32,021 nucleotides of DNA from an uncultured Chlorobiaceae bacterium. GTDB taxonomy: Bacteria; Bacteroidota; Chlorobiia; Chlorobiales; Chlorobiaceae. Where the stretch lies: NCBI GenBank assembly GCA_903939765.1, contig CAJAIK010000075.1:1-32021 (forward strand), read 5' to 3'. A program made the position numbers and the translations under genes. The notes below the pieces were generated by a model that saw only the letters and a program-made list of their open reading frames with translations, searched no databases and had not been told where the DNA came from. Each line of letters begins with the position of its first letter. The first letter of the stretch is position 1. Below, one piece after another: positions 18,399 through 26,735 of this stretch.

Positions 18399-19916
18399 TT
18401 ACAGCGTCTCAACCTCAAACTTGCTGACGTTTCTTTGTTTGGGGTCGAAGACAATGCCAATCAGATATCGTTCGCCGCTGTATTTCTCGTAGTATTTCAT
18501 CTTCCTGATCTGCTCAAGCGGTTCCCCATCGCTAACCTTGAATTCAAAGAGAAAGGTTTGCCCCCCGATCTTCAGGGTCAAATCTATTCTCCCCTTGTTG
18601 CTCACATCTTCGGCGATGATGTCCACCCCGAAGCTGGCAAAAAAAGCATAGAGTACGCTGGCGTAAAAGCCTTCGTAACGCTCAATATCATTGTTTGTGA
18701 AATTATTGTAGGCGATACTGGCAAAAAGTCGCCGGATGACGGGTTCCAGACCTCCAACATCTCCGGCCTCAAGAAGATCAAGCAGCTCATTGCGGATCAG
18801 CTCTTTTTGTGAACCGCTGATCATCGATTGCAAAATATACTCGTGGAAACTGATTTGCACCTCCATGTTCGGAAACCCCAACTCGTATCGAACTCCCCTG
18901 CCCGATTGTATCAAGCGATTGATGGTCAAATAGCCAGTCTGGAACAGGATGGCCTCCAGATCAAGATTTTCAATGTCAAAACTATTAACCAAACTCTTGT
19001 CAACGTTGATATTCAAAAAATCAGGGATAAAATATCTGTTTTTTTTGATCAACTCAACCAAAAAACGCGGCGTACCGGTCTCAAACCAGTAATTATCGAA
19101 CACACAATGGTTCTTGATAAAGAGCAGGATATCAAACGGATTATAGACCTTTTCACCCAAAAAGTTATACCCGTTGTACCACCGTTTAACCTGCTCCATA
19201 TCCACCCCTTCGAGATAAGGGGAAAAAGTGGTGTCGAGGTCAAGCTGGGTATAACCGCAGACATTGCCAAAGTCAGGGTTCAGGCTGATGTCTTCGAGAT
19301 TGTTCAGGCCGCTGAAGAGCGAGACCTTTGAGAATTTGCTCACTCCGGTAAGAAAGGCAAAGCGCAGATACCGGTCGTTCTCCTTGATTTTGGTATAAAA
19401 GTCACGCATTCCATCCCGGATAACCAGAGCCTCGGGAATGTTCTCAATATTGTCGAGAATCGGCTTGTCATACTCATCAATCAGGATAACCACCTTCTGA
19501 TGATATTTCTCATAGGCTTTCTCGATTAATTCTGCAAAACACTGGTTGGGATCCTCTTTTTCGTCGCAGTGAATATCAAGTCGTTTCTGATTGTCATTCA
19601 GGATATAGAAAAGATTTTTGCGAAGAGTTTCCCTACTGTGAATTCCGCCACTAAAACTGATCTTGATGACCGGATATTTCACTTCCCAGTTCCATTGATT
19701 CTCAATCAGCAGACCCCGGAACAGCTCCTGATTTCCCTCAAAAATATTGTTCAGCGTATCGAGAAACAAGCTCTTCCCGAATCGCCGGGGCCGTGACAGA
19801 AAGACATATTTGAAGTTGTCGATCAAGCTATAGGCAATCCCTGTTTTGTCGATATACAGGTAATTCTCGTTTATGATCTCGCTGAAGGTCTGTATGCCAA
19901 CTGGCAGCTTTTTCAT
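18399..19916 (-). CDS. AAA-ATPase-like / PD-(D/E)XK nuclease-like protein (DUF1703 family)
   Basis: The family N-terminus MKKLPVGIQTFSEI begins at the ATG at 19916, giving 505 residues; a longer frame to 19997 has no family match. An AAA-ATPase_like domain carries FLSRPRRFGKSLFLDTL (Walker A variant), VVILIDEYDKPILDNI (Walker B) and LTGVSKFSKVSLFSGLNNL. The C-terminus is a PD-(D/E)XK domain: GRIDLTLKIGGQTFLFEFKVSD with the Asp and Glu-Phe-Lys catalytic set, then YLIGIVF. These proteins are abundant and multi-copy in Bacteroidetes and Chlorobi, and their role is unknown; selfish, defence or genome-maintenance roles have been suggested. A 52-bp copy of part of the nuclease domain lies at 16710-16761. 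Codon use differs little from neighbouring genes by eye. Confidence 0.85.
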   Translation of the reverse strand: MKKLPVGIQTFSEIINENYLYIDKTGIAYSLIDNFKYVFLSRPRRFGKSLFLDTLNNIFEGNQELFRGLLIENQWNWEVKYPVIKISFSGGIHSRETLRKNLFYILNDNQKRLDIHCDEKEDPNQCFAELIEKAYEKYHQKVVILIDEYDKPILDNIENIPEALVIRDGMRDFYTKIKENDRYLRFAFLTGVSKFSKVSLFSGLNNLEDISLNPDFGNVCGYTQLDLDTTFSPYLEGVDMEQVKRWYNGYNFLGEKVYNPFDILLFIKNHCVFDNYWFETGTPRFLVELIKKNRYFIPDFLNINVDKSLVNSFDIENLDLEAILFQTGYLTINRLIQSGRGVRYELGFPNMEVQISFHEYILQSMISGSQKELIRNELLDLLEAGDVGGLEPVIRRLFASIAYNNFTNNDIERYEGFYASVLYAFFASFGVDIIAEDVSNKGRIDLTLKIGGQTFLFEFKVSDGEPLEQIRKMKYYEKYSGERYLIGIVFDPKQRNVSKFEVETL

Positions 19917-20236
19917 CGTCAAACTCAATTTAAACATTAGCCCATCACAGGCGTCGGCACCCCAACACGACTCCACACTTTTATTACTACACAACAAAAT
20001 ATAAAGCTTTTTTGACAGGAAAACAGAGCGCGCGATCCGCTTTAACGAATAGCTCTCAACCGACGGACACCGACGAGGCCTGCAACGATTACCAGAATTT
20101 TATGTGCACGCGATAAAGCAAGTTATTCGAGGGTTTGTTGGGTTCAGGCTACGGTAATCGGGGGCGTATGGGTGGTTGAAATGCTATAAACCGTTCATCG
20201 CAAATAAACGATTTATAATAAAAGAAAAGGCGTTTA

Positions 20237-20443
20237 TCACTCCCCTGACAGGGCTATAATGTGGACAAAAACATACATCGCAAGCAAGGCGGTAATGGCC
20301 ACACCGGCGATTACGGCAAGAGTTTGGTGCTTGCGGACAAACTTGACCAAGGTTTCGGTGGTCACCTCTTCAACGACCTTTTTCTGGCGGGTTTTACTGG
20401 AACTGTGCCGACGATGGTGGCGGTGGCGATGGGAAGAGCTCAT
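20237..20443 (-). CDS. Small His/Arg-rich protein with one C-terminal membrane helix
   Basis: The 68-residue frame starts MSSSHRHRHHRRHSSSKTRQ, a strongly basic Ser/His/Arg-rich head. Then comes a charged amphipathic stretch (VVEEVTTETLVKFVRKH) and a single hydrophobic helix TLAVIAGVAITALLAMYVFV near the C-terminus, suggesting a tail-anchored inner-membrane protein with a cytoplasmic basic head. I do not recognise the family. The frame is open 22 codons further upstream, but that stretch overlaps the WecB-like relic, so the internal ATG is preferred. It follows the sugar transferase by about 95 bp on the same strand. It could be a real small gene or a chance frame; the coherent topology favours a gene. 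Confidence 0.55.
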   Translation of the reverse strand: MSSSHRHRHHRRHSSSKTRQKKVVEEVTTETLVKFVRKHQTLAVIAGVAITALLAMYVFVHIIALSGE

Positions 20444-20462
20444 CTTTTTTTGATACTTGCGT

Positions 20463-20546
20463 TCAGTTCTTTGCCTGCAGCGTAGAAATAATACGCTTGA
20501 CGGCATCACCGTTGCCTTTTTCGCTGCAAAAGGGAGTTAGTGCGAA
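20463..20546 (-). pseudogene. C-terminal relic resembling a WecB-type UDP-GlcNAc 2-epimerase
   Basis: Directly overlapping the end of the sugar transferase, a different frame reads 27 codons to a TGA, ending EKGNGDAVKRIISTLQAKN. This resembles the C-terminal tail of non-hydrolysing UDP-GlcNAc 2-epimerases (the NPYGDGxAxxRIVxxL signature). No upstream part of such an enzyme remains, so an internal deletion may have joined the sugar transferase to the last codons of a following wecB. The match is short and judged by eye. Confidence 0.4.
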
Positions 20547-21100
20547 ACCCCATCTCCCTTGAGAGCTTTGAATATGGTCTGGATTATTATTTTCAAGTCA
20601 AAGAGGAAAGAGCGGTTCTTGAGATAGTGCTCGTCAAATTCTACTTTGACGGGAATTGGCAACTCATCGCGGCCATTGATCTGCGCAGGGCCAGTCAAGC
20701 CGGGGGTCAGGAGATGCACCCCTTTTTCTGTCCGAAGAGCAATCAAATCGTCCTGATTGAAAAGTGCCGGACGAGGCCCGACGATGGTCATATCCCCCGT
20801 TAAAATAGTCCAGAGCTGAGGCAGCTCATCAAAGCTCGTTCTCCGAAGCAACTTGCCTATCGGGGTAAGAAAACGGTCTGGATCAGCCATAAGATGGGTC
20901 GCAACAGCCGGAGTATCCACAAGCATGGTGCGGAACTTCGGCATCCTGAAGATGACATTATTTTTTCCAACCCTGTTCGACCAGTACAGTACGGGCCCCT
21001 TCGAAGTCAACTTTACAAACAACGCCACAACCACCATCGGCAAACTGAGCACCATAAAAGCCAACAGCGACATGCAAAAATCAAAACAACGCTTTCTCAA
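20537..21100 (-). CDS. Initiating sugar-1-phosphate transferase (WbpL/PglC/bacterial sugar transferase family)
   Basis: This enzyme loads the first sugar phosphate onto undecaprenyl phosphate at the cytoplasmic face. It has one N-terminal hydrophobic segment (CMSLLAFMVLSLPMVVVALFV). The bacterial sugar-transferase core follows: VGKNNVIFRMPKFRTM, RRTSFDELPQLWTILTGDMTIVGPRPALF and LTPGLTGPAQINGRDELP. It is the short monotopic form of about 187 residues. The start is unsettled. The frame is open to 21301 across the preceding epimerase, but the family match begins at FLRKRCFDF. I place it at TTG 21100. An ATG at 21111 (ATGAAGTATTTTT) would fit perfectly if the five-T run had six. It ends the main glycan operon, 49 bp after the epimerase stop. 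Confidence 0.85.
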   Translation of the reverse strand: MRKRCFDFCMSLLAFMVLSLPMVVVALFVKLTSKGPVLYWSNRVGKNNVIFRMPKFRTMLVDTPAVATHLMADPDRFLTPIGKLLRRTSFDELPQLWTILTGDMTIVGPRPALFNQDDLIALRTEKGVHLLTPGLTGPAQINGRDELPIPVKVEFDEHYLKNRSFLFDLKIIIQTIFKALKGDGVSH

Positions 21101-21149
21101 AAATACTTCATGAAAATAAATTATAAAGACAACTGCATCACGGCAAGGA

Positions 21150-22106
21150 TTATTTTTTGTGCGATGCCAAAAACGCTTCGGCAGTTTTGTGGAGCGCCTC
21201 GTCAACCGACACGACGGGCGTCCATCCCAGAAGATCACGAGCCTTCGAACTATCCACCTGCAACGACCCAAAAAGCCGCTGCGCAACATCCCCCTTGCCA
21301 ATCAGTTTAGCCGCAGCCTCCATCACACCAACCGGCACAGGAATCAACCGAGCTGGCTTGCCCAAAGCCTTACCCATGCGTTGCAGCAACTCTGTTGTTG
21401 ACAAGTCCTCACCATCCGACACCAAAAAAGTTTGATTAGCCGCCGCTGGATGCTCAAGGCAGGTCACAATCAAATCAACCAGATTATCCAGCGCCACGAA
21501 GCTACGTTTATTGTGAACCGCTCCCAACGGAAGAGGAATCCCCTTAAAAAGCCAGCGAATCATGGACGCAAAATTTGCCTTTACGCCCGGCCCATAGACC
21601 AGCGGAGGACGAATAATCACCACCTCCATTCCAGAGCTCAAGGCCAACTCCCGTAAACCCAGTTCCGCCTCATGCTTACTGATGCCATAAGAATCCTGCG
21701 GTTCAGGCTCATCGTCAGCAGAAAATGGATGACCCAAAAGCGTAGACTCTCCATTAACCTTGACGGAACTCACAAACACAAAACGCCGAACACCAGCAAA
21801 TGCCGCCTGCCGCGCCAGGTTCAGAGTTCCATCGACATTCACCCGACGAAACTCAGCCAGCGGATCGGCAGCCTTGTCATGCATCACATGCACACGAGCG
21901 GCAAGATGAACAACACTATCTACGCTATTCAACGACTCACTCCAGTCAGTCTCAGGCACAAGATCACCCACACGAACGAAGTCAACCCCTTGAGAGGCTG
22001 ACTTTCCCTCCCTGCGTATCGCCGCTCGAACAGCGGCATTATCGGTTGTCAACTGTGCGACCAAGGCTGAGCCAACAAACCCGGTTGCACCCGTAACCAG
22101 AATCAA
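21150..22106 (-). CDS. NAD(P)-dependent nucleotide-sugar epimerase/reductase (WbpV/WbjF type)
   Basis: This 318-residue extended SDR has an N-terminal Rossmann motif ILVTGATGFVGSALVAQL, VVHLAARVHVMHDKAADP, the catalytic FVSSVKVNGE and YGISKHEAE (YxxxK), VIIRPPLVYGPGVKANF, and a C-terminal DLLGWTPVVSVDEAL. The motif spelling resembles P. aeruginosa WbpV and WbjF, which sit next to the WbpL initiating transferase; WbpV reduces the 4-keto sugar to UDP-D-QuiNAc. The same position is seen here, directly before the sugar transferase, so it may make the primer sugar. Alternatives are a UDP-GlcNAc/GalNAc 4-epimerase. It follows the WbuB-like gene by 20 bp. Confidence 0.82.
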   Translation of the reverse strand: MILVTGATGFVGSALVAQLTTDNAAVRAAIRREGKSASQGVDFVRVGDLVPETDWSESLNSVDSVVHLAARVHVMHDKAADPLAEFRRVNVDGTLNLARQAAFAGVRRFVFVSSVKVNGESTLLGHPFSADDEPEPQDSYGISKHEAELGLRELALSSGMEVVIIRPPLVYGPGVKANFASMIRWLFKGIPLPLGAVHNKRSFVALDNLVDLIVTCLEHPAAANQTFLVSDGEDLSTTELLQRMGKALGKPARLIPVPVGVMEAAAKLIGKGDVAQRLFGSLQVDSSKARDLLGWTPVVSVDEALHKTAEAFLASHKK

Positions 22107-22126
22107 TCCAGACTCTTTATTTTTTA

Positions 22127-23353
22127 TCAGTAAGCACCTCGAATCTGAAGTTCTTCAAGCCACCCCTCAAGTTGATCAATCAATTTTTTACGCCCAAACT
22201 CATCATCACTCAGCGTCTTCCCTCTCATTCCCATCGTTTTACGCTCCTCTTTTGACATCGCAGATAATTGCAAGACAGCCTCAGCAAGTGCAGCATAATC
22301 ACCCGCTGGGCAGGATAAACCAGCCTGTGCATTCTGAATAATAGCACTACCTTCCCCATTCAACATAGCAAGAAGAGGAATCCCTGAAGCCAGATACGAT
22401 TGCAACTTACCCGGAATAGTCATTGCAAAAATCGGCTCATCCTTTAAAGAGAGGAGGAGCGCATCTGCATGACGAAAAAACGACGGCATTCGCTCAACAG
22501 GATAGCGGCCCAACATCAAAACGGAGTGTTCAAGAGCACGTTTTTTTATCTCTTCCGTAACCCATCCTGCCATTCGCCCATCCCCAACAATCAGCCATCG
22601 AATATTTGAATGAGCCCTCAATTGTTCCGCCGCAGCAAGGATTGCAGGAAAATCCTGCGATTCACCAATATTTCCAGCAAACATAATATTGAAGCACCCC
22701 GATTTAACGGTAACCTCAGGAGCAAGTTCAACACCTTGCGGAGCAAAAAGAGACTCCGCCCAACTCGGGAAATACTCAATACGCCGACCACTACCAGCAT
22801 ACTTGGCTATTTGAGGAATAAAACTGTTTGATTGAGCAAGAATCAAATCACAGTGAGCATAAATGGTTGAAACCAAACTCCCAATGAGTGTCAGCATAAC
22901 CTTTGAACGCACCACTCCTATTGCCTCTAATGTTTCAGGCCACAAATCCAAGACCCAGAAGGTCAACGGCGCCCTCGTAAAAGCCCGCATGACTGCTGCA
23001 GGAATTCCTACCGTAATTGGCGACGGCTCATAAGCAAAAATGGCATCAAACTTGCATCTGCGCAACCGCCACGGTCCAATTAACGAAGCACTCAGCGCAA
23101 ATGAGATATAATTAAGCATCAACCGCACACCACCCTGCCCTCTTGGCAGCATAGGAACCCGTATCACGGTGGCCCCCATATATTCGTCAAAGTGATCAGG
23201 ATTTTCCAGAAAATCACGAAAAAATTTACCATCCGGATAATTAGGCCGTCCCGTCAATACTGTCACCTCATGACCTCGCCTGACAAACTCTTCAACCAAA
23301 TCGTTGATCCGGAAGTTTTCGGGCCAGAAATATTGAGAAACAACTAAAATGCG
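22127..23353 (-). CDS. wbuB: Glycosyltransferase, GT4 (WbuB/WbjE-like, probable L-FucNAc/FucNAm transferase)
   Basis: The protein begins RILVVSQYFWPENFRINDLVEEF, the hallmark of WbuB-type GT4 enzymes. It continues with VLTGRPNYPDG, APLTFWVLDLWPETLEAIGV, MFAGNIGESQDFPAILAAAE and IPGKLQSYLASGIPLLAMLNGEG in the nucleotide-binding C-terminal half. In E. coli and P. aeruginosa the homologue follows fnlC/wbjD and is assigned to transfer of L-FucNAc. The same order holds here, so the donor is probably UDP-L-FucNAc or its acetamidino form. No ATG is available: TTG at 23353 gives the family N-terminus (408 residues), while TTG at 23386 would overlap fnlC by 20 bases. No strong ribosome binding site favours either, so translational coupling to fnlC is likely. 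Confidence 0.85.
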   Translation of the reverse strand, partial: RILVVSQYFWPENFRINDLVEEFVRRGHEVTVLTGRPNYPDGKFFRDFLENPDHFDEYMGATVIRVPMLPRGQGGVRLMLNYISFALSASLIGPWRLRRCKFDAIFAYEPSPITVGIPAAVMRAFTRAPLTFWVLDLWPETLEAIGVVRSKVMLTLIGSLVSTIYAHCDLILAQSNSFIPQIAKYAGSGRRIEYFPSWAESLFAPQGVELAPEVTVKSGCFNIMFAGNIGESQDFPAILAAAEQLRAHSNIRWLIVGDGRMAGWVTEEIKKRALEHSVLMLGRYPVERMPSFFRHADALLLSLKDEPIFAMTIPGKLQSYLASGIPLLAMLNGEGSAIIQNAQAGLSCPAGDYAALAEAVLQLSAMSKEERKTMGMRGKTLSDDEFGRKKLIDQLEGWLEELQIRGAY

Positions 23354-23366
23354 CAAAGGAGAGCTT

Positions 23367-24497
23367 TTAATACTTCTTCCAAACAACCCGATTCACATAA
23401 TCGGTATAACTGTGCATAATCCTGACCACCTTATCAGAAACATTGGGCATCGAATAATCGGCAACCTGGCGCAAACTCCGTTCTCCACCCCTCGGCTGAG
23501 TATCGAGAATCGCCAGCGCCTGCATCACCCGATCAACTTTAAGACCAACCATCATCACCGAGCCCTCTTCCATCCCTTCTGGCCGTTCATGTGCCTCACG
23601 GATATTGAGCGCCGGGAAATTGAGGATTGACGATTCCTCATTAATGGTTCCACTATCGGAGAGCACCGCTCTGGCCTGCATTTGCAAATGCACATAATCG
23701 AAAAAACCGAGCGGCTTTAACAACTCCACACGATTATGAAAAACAACTCCACTTACCTCAACCCGCTTGCGTGTTCTTGGATGGGTTGAAACAATCACCC
23801 GTTTACCATACTCTTCAGCAAGCGTGTTCAGAATGGTAACAAGCTTCAAAAAATTCCGATCAGATTCAATGTTCTCTTCTCGATGGGCACTGACCACAAA
23901 GTACTCTCCCTCGGTAAGGCTCAGCCGTTCCAAAACATCAGAGCGATCAATTTTTTCACGGTAATGCGTCAGCACTTCAAACATCGGGCTCCCGGTCTTG
24001 ATAATCCGGTCCGCCGGTAACCCTTCACGCAAAAGATATTCCCGAGCGATATCGCTGTAGGTCAGATTAATATCAGCCGTATGGTCAACAATCTTGCGGT
24101 TGATCTCTTCCGGCACCCGCTGATCAAAGCAACGGTTACCTCCCTCCATATGGAAAACAGGAATCTTCCGGCGCTTGGCCGGGTAAACCGCAAGGCATGA
24201 GTTGGTATCTCCAAGAATCAGCAGAGCATCAGGCTTTTCGAGGGCCATCACCGCATCCGCTTTGGCAATAATTAACCCTACGGTTTCAGCCGCTGTAGAA
24301 CCTGCCGCATCAAGAAAATGGTCCGGCTTGCGAATATCGAGGTCATCAAAAAATATCTGGTTCAGCTCATAATCATAATTCTGCCCCGTATGCACCAGTA
24401 CATGCTCCGTATGCTCATCCATCTTCGCCAGCACCCGCGAGAGACGGATAATCTCCGGACGGGTACCTACAATGGTCATCACCTTTAACTTTTTCAC
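23367..24497 (-). CDS. fnlC: UDP-L-FucNAc synthase, C2-epimerase (FnlC/WbjD/CapG)
   Basis: This non-hydrolysing UDP-GlcNAc 2-epimerase homologue converts UDP-N-acetyl-L-pneumosamine (6-deoxy-L-talo) to UDP-L-FucNAc. It shows [89 protein letters not shown] and [19 protein letters not shown]. The wording is characteristic of the FnlC/CapG branch rather than WecB (for example [17 protein letters not shown]). I prefer the GTG at 24497, which gives the family N-terminus [11 protein letters not shown] and 376 residues. A TTG at 24527 directly after the fnlB stop would add 10 residues. It sits third in an fnlABC series. Confidence 0.9.
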   Translation of the reverse strand: MKKLKVMTIVGTRPEIIRLSRVLAKMDEHTEHVLVHTGQNYDYELNQIFFDDLDIRKPDHFLDAAGSTAAETVGLIIAKADAVMALEKPDALLILGDTNSCLAVYPAKRRKIPVFHMEGGNRCFDQRVPEEINRKIVDHTADINLTYSDIAREYLLREGLPADRIIKTGSPMFEVLTHYREKIDRSDVLERLSLTEGEYFVVSAHREENIESDRNFLKLVTILNTLAEEYGKRVIVSTHPRTRKRVEVSGVVFHNRVELLKPLGFFDYVHLQMQARAVLSDSGTINEESSILNFPALNIREAHERPEGMEEGSVMMVGLKVDRVMQALAILDTQPRGGERSLRQVADYSMPNVSDKVVRIMHSYTDYVNRVVWKKY

Positions 24498-24527
24498 CAC
24501 TCGCTTTATTAATTTTGTATGTTGCAA

Positions 24528-25646
24528 TCAGACCTGCAAAAAGTAAGTATCAGCCTTTTCAGGATTAAAGATTTCGGAGGCCCAGAAAAGGGTTACCAAT
24601 TCTCCCACACCAACGTTGGTGATATGGTGCGTATAACCTGGCGGAATATCAACAACACGAAACTCTTTGCCAGAAACCCGATGTTCGATAATCTCAGTAC
24701 CATTGATCTGCCGAAACCGAATCACCGCATCGCCTTCCACCACCATAAACTTTTCCGTTTTGGTATGGTGATAGTGGTTGCCCCGTGTAATACCCGGCTT
24801 GGTTCGGGAAACAAAAATCTGACCGAAGGCCTTGCTCTTCATCATCTCGGCAAGAGATCCCCGGTCGTCGGTTCTGACTTGAAGCGGATAGGCAAAATCC
24901 TCGCCTTCAAGATAGGAAAGATAGGTCGCATAAAGTGCCCTGACCAATGGACTGTCAAAGCCCGGCAACACAAGGGTTTGACGCGACTCCCGAAACGAGG
25001 TGATCAAGCCTGCAAGCTCGCCAAGTGTTATGGGATAAGCAGTAAGCTCCGCACCAAAAGCAAACCCTGTTTCCAGTTCTTCTTCCGCTGAAGGAATTTC
25101 ACCAATCAAAGCCGAAACAACATCATCAATATAGGTCAGCTCAATCGAGCGGGTCGGATCGGAAATCGCAACCGGCAGCCCATGGGCAATATTATGGCAA
25201 AAGGTCGCCGTCACCGAGTTGTAGTTGGGGCGGCACCATTTGCCAAAAAGGTTCTTGAAGCGGTAAACCACCGTCCGCGCGCCGGTTGTATCTGCATAAG
25301 CCTGAAGCACCTGCTCAGCTTCAAGCTTGCTGCTACCGTAGGGGTTGTCAAGCTTAGCCTGAATGGATGAGGCAAGAATGATCTTCGTATTTCTTCCCAA
25401 TCGCTGAAGAATAGCACAAATTTCTTCAGTCAACCCGGCATTACCACTCTTGAACTCATCTTCGTTTTTCGGCCGGTTTACCCCAGCAAGATGAAAAATA
25501 ACCTCAGCCTCACCAAGCTTAGCCTCCAGTTCAGCAAAAGTATTATCACAATCAAACTCCAAAATCCGGATACACTCCATCGTCCGCAAAACCGAACAAA
25601 GATTCATTCCTACAAAACCTTTCGACCCAGTTACAAGAACATTCAT
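24528..25646 (-). CDS. fnlB: Bifunctional C3-epimerase/C4-reductase of UDP-L-FucNAc synthesis (FnlB/WbjC/CapF)
   Basis: This 372-residue protein has the two-domain CapF layout. The N-terminal SDR domain contains MNVLVTGSKGFVGMNL, VIFHLAGVNRP, LASSIQAKLDNPYGSSKLEAE and YRFKNLFGKWCRPNYNSVTATF. The C-terminal cupin (about 250-372) contains the metal-binding GNHYHHTKTEKFMVVEGDA and IPPGYTHHITNVG. In S. aureus CapF the cupin epimerises C3 of the 4-keto intermediate and the SDR reduces C4 with NADPH. Length agrees with the family (369 in S. aureus). The ATG at 25646 is the family start; an upstream TTG at 25673 overlaps fnlA. It follows fnlA by 16 bp. Confidence 0.93.
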   Translation of the reverse strand: MNVLVTGSKGFVGMNLCSVLRTMECIRILEFDCDNTFAELEAKLGEAEVIFHLAGVNRPKNEDEFKSGNAGLTEEICAILQRLGRNTKIILASSIQAKLDNPYGSSKLEAEQVLQAYADTTGARTVVYRFKNLFGKWCRPNYNSVTATFCHNIAHGLPVAISDPTRSIELTYIDDVVSALIGEIPSAEEELETGFAFGAELTAYPITLGELAGLITSFRESRQTLVLPGFDSPLVRALYATYLSYLEGEDFAYPLQVRTDDRGSLAEMMKSKAFGQIFVSRTKPGITRGNHYHHTKTEKFMVVEGDAVIRFRQINGTEIIEHRVSGKEFRVVDIPPGYTHHITNVGVGELVTLFWASEIFNPEKADTYFLQV

Positions 25647-25662
25647 GGTATTTCCCAAATTA

Positions 25663-26685
25663 TTAAACCTCAACCCGTTCTCCCCTCATTGCAGCATTCA
25701 CGCAATCAAGCTTCAAAAGTAATTCGCACATCCCGTCAACATCAACTCTTGCCGTGTTGTGTGAGTTATAATCCTCCTTAAGCGACACCTCCTCACGACC
25801 TTCACTAAAGAATGCTGCGTAATTCAAATCACGGTTATCAGCAGGAACACGGTAATACCCGCCAAGATCCTGAGCAACCGCAAGCTCTTCACGAGTCAAA
25901 AGGCTTTCATACAGCTTTTCTCCATGACGAGTACCTATTATGGTGACAGGAACATCAGTCTTCATCAGTTTCTTAAGTGCCAGCGCAAGTGTTTCAATGG
26001 TCGCACTTGGAGCCTTCTGCACAAAGGTATCACCAGGCTCACCATGAGTAAATGCATAGAGCACCAGATCCACTGCATCATCAATCGTCATCATGAAACG
26101 AGTCATGTTTGGATCAGTGATAGTCATGGGCTTACCCTCCTGAATATGCTTCAGAAACAACGGAATAACCGACCCCCGACTTGCCATCACATTACCATAG
26201 CGCGTTACGTTGATCACTGTCCGATTTCCCGACACACGCGACTGCGCAACAGCAATCTTTTCCATCATAGCCTTTGAAATACCCATCGCATTGATAGGGT
26301 AAACCGCCTTATCAGTGCTGAGCACAACTACCCGCTTGACACCGACAGCAGTTGCCTGTGTCAAAACATTGTGTGTACCCATCGCATTGGTACGAAGTGC
26401 CTCTATTGGAAAAAACTCGCAGGAAGGAACCTGCTTCAGGGCTGCGGCATGAAAAATGAAGTCAACTCCCTCCATAGCATCGCGTACACTATCGGCATTG
26501 CGTACATCCCCAATATAGAACTTGAGCTTTGAGTTGGCATACAACTTCCGCATATCATCCTGCTTCTTCTCGTCGCGACTGAAAACACGAATTTCGGCGA
26601 TATCAGTTTGAAGAAAGCGGCGCAGTACAGCATTTCCAAACGTTCCAGTACCTCCTGTAATTAAAAGCTTTTTTTCCTTGAACAT
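25663..26685 (-). CDS. fnlA: UDP-GlcNAc 5-inverting 4,6-dehydratase (FnlA/WbjB/CapE)
   Basis: The enzyme commits UDP-GlcNAc to UDP-L-FucNAc by 4,6-dehydration with C5 inversion. Length is 340, as in the family. The Rossmann motif is LLITGGTGTFGNAV (8-20). Further motifs are FSRDEKKQDDMR, FHAAALKQVPSCEFFPIEAL, VLSTDKAVYPINAMGISKAMMEK and TRYGNVMASRGSVIP. As in S. aureus CapE, the usual catalytic Tyr of the YxxxK pair is replaced by Met (Met134, Lys138). This distinguishes it from FlaA1/PseB-type enzymes only in part, but together with the adjacent CapF and CapG homologues makes the assignment firm. It begins 50 bp after the HisF-like gene and runs into fnlB. Confidence 0.94.
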   Translation of the reverse strand: MFKEKKLLITGGTGTFGNAVLRRFLQTDIAEIRVFSRDEKKQDDMRKLYANSKLKFYIGDVRNADSVRDAMEGVDFIFHAAALKQVPSCEFFPIEALRTNAMGTHNVLTQATAVGVKRVVVLSTDKAVYPINAMGISKAMMEKIAVAQSRVSGNRTVINVTRYGNVMASRGSVIPLFLKHIQEGKPMTITDPNMTRFMMTIDDAVDLVLYAFTHGEPGDTFVQKAPSATIETLALALKKLMKTDVPVTIIGTRHGEKLYESLLTREELAVAQDLGGYYRVPADNRDLNYAAFFSEGREEVSLKEDYNSHNTARVDVDGMCELLLKLDCVNAAMRGERVEV

Positions 26686-26735
26686 CGATCTTTTATCTTG
26701 TTTTTAATTCAAATTTTCTATCATGCGTATTTATC

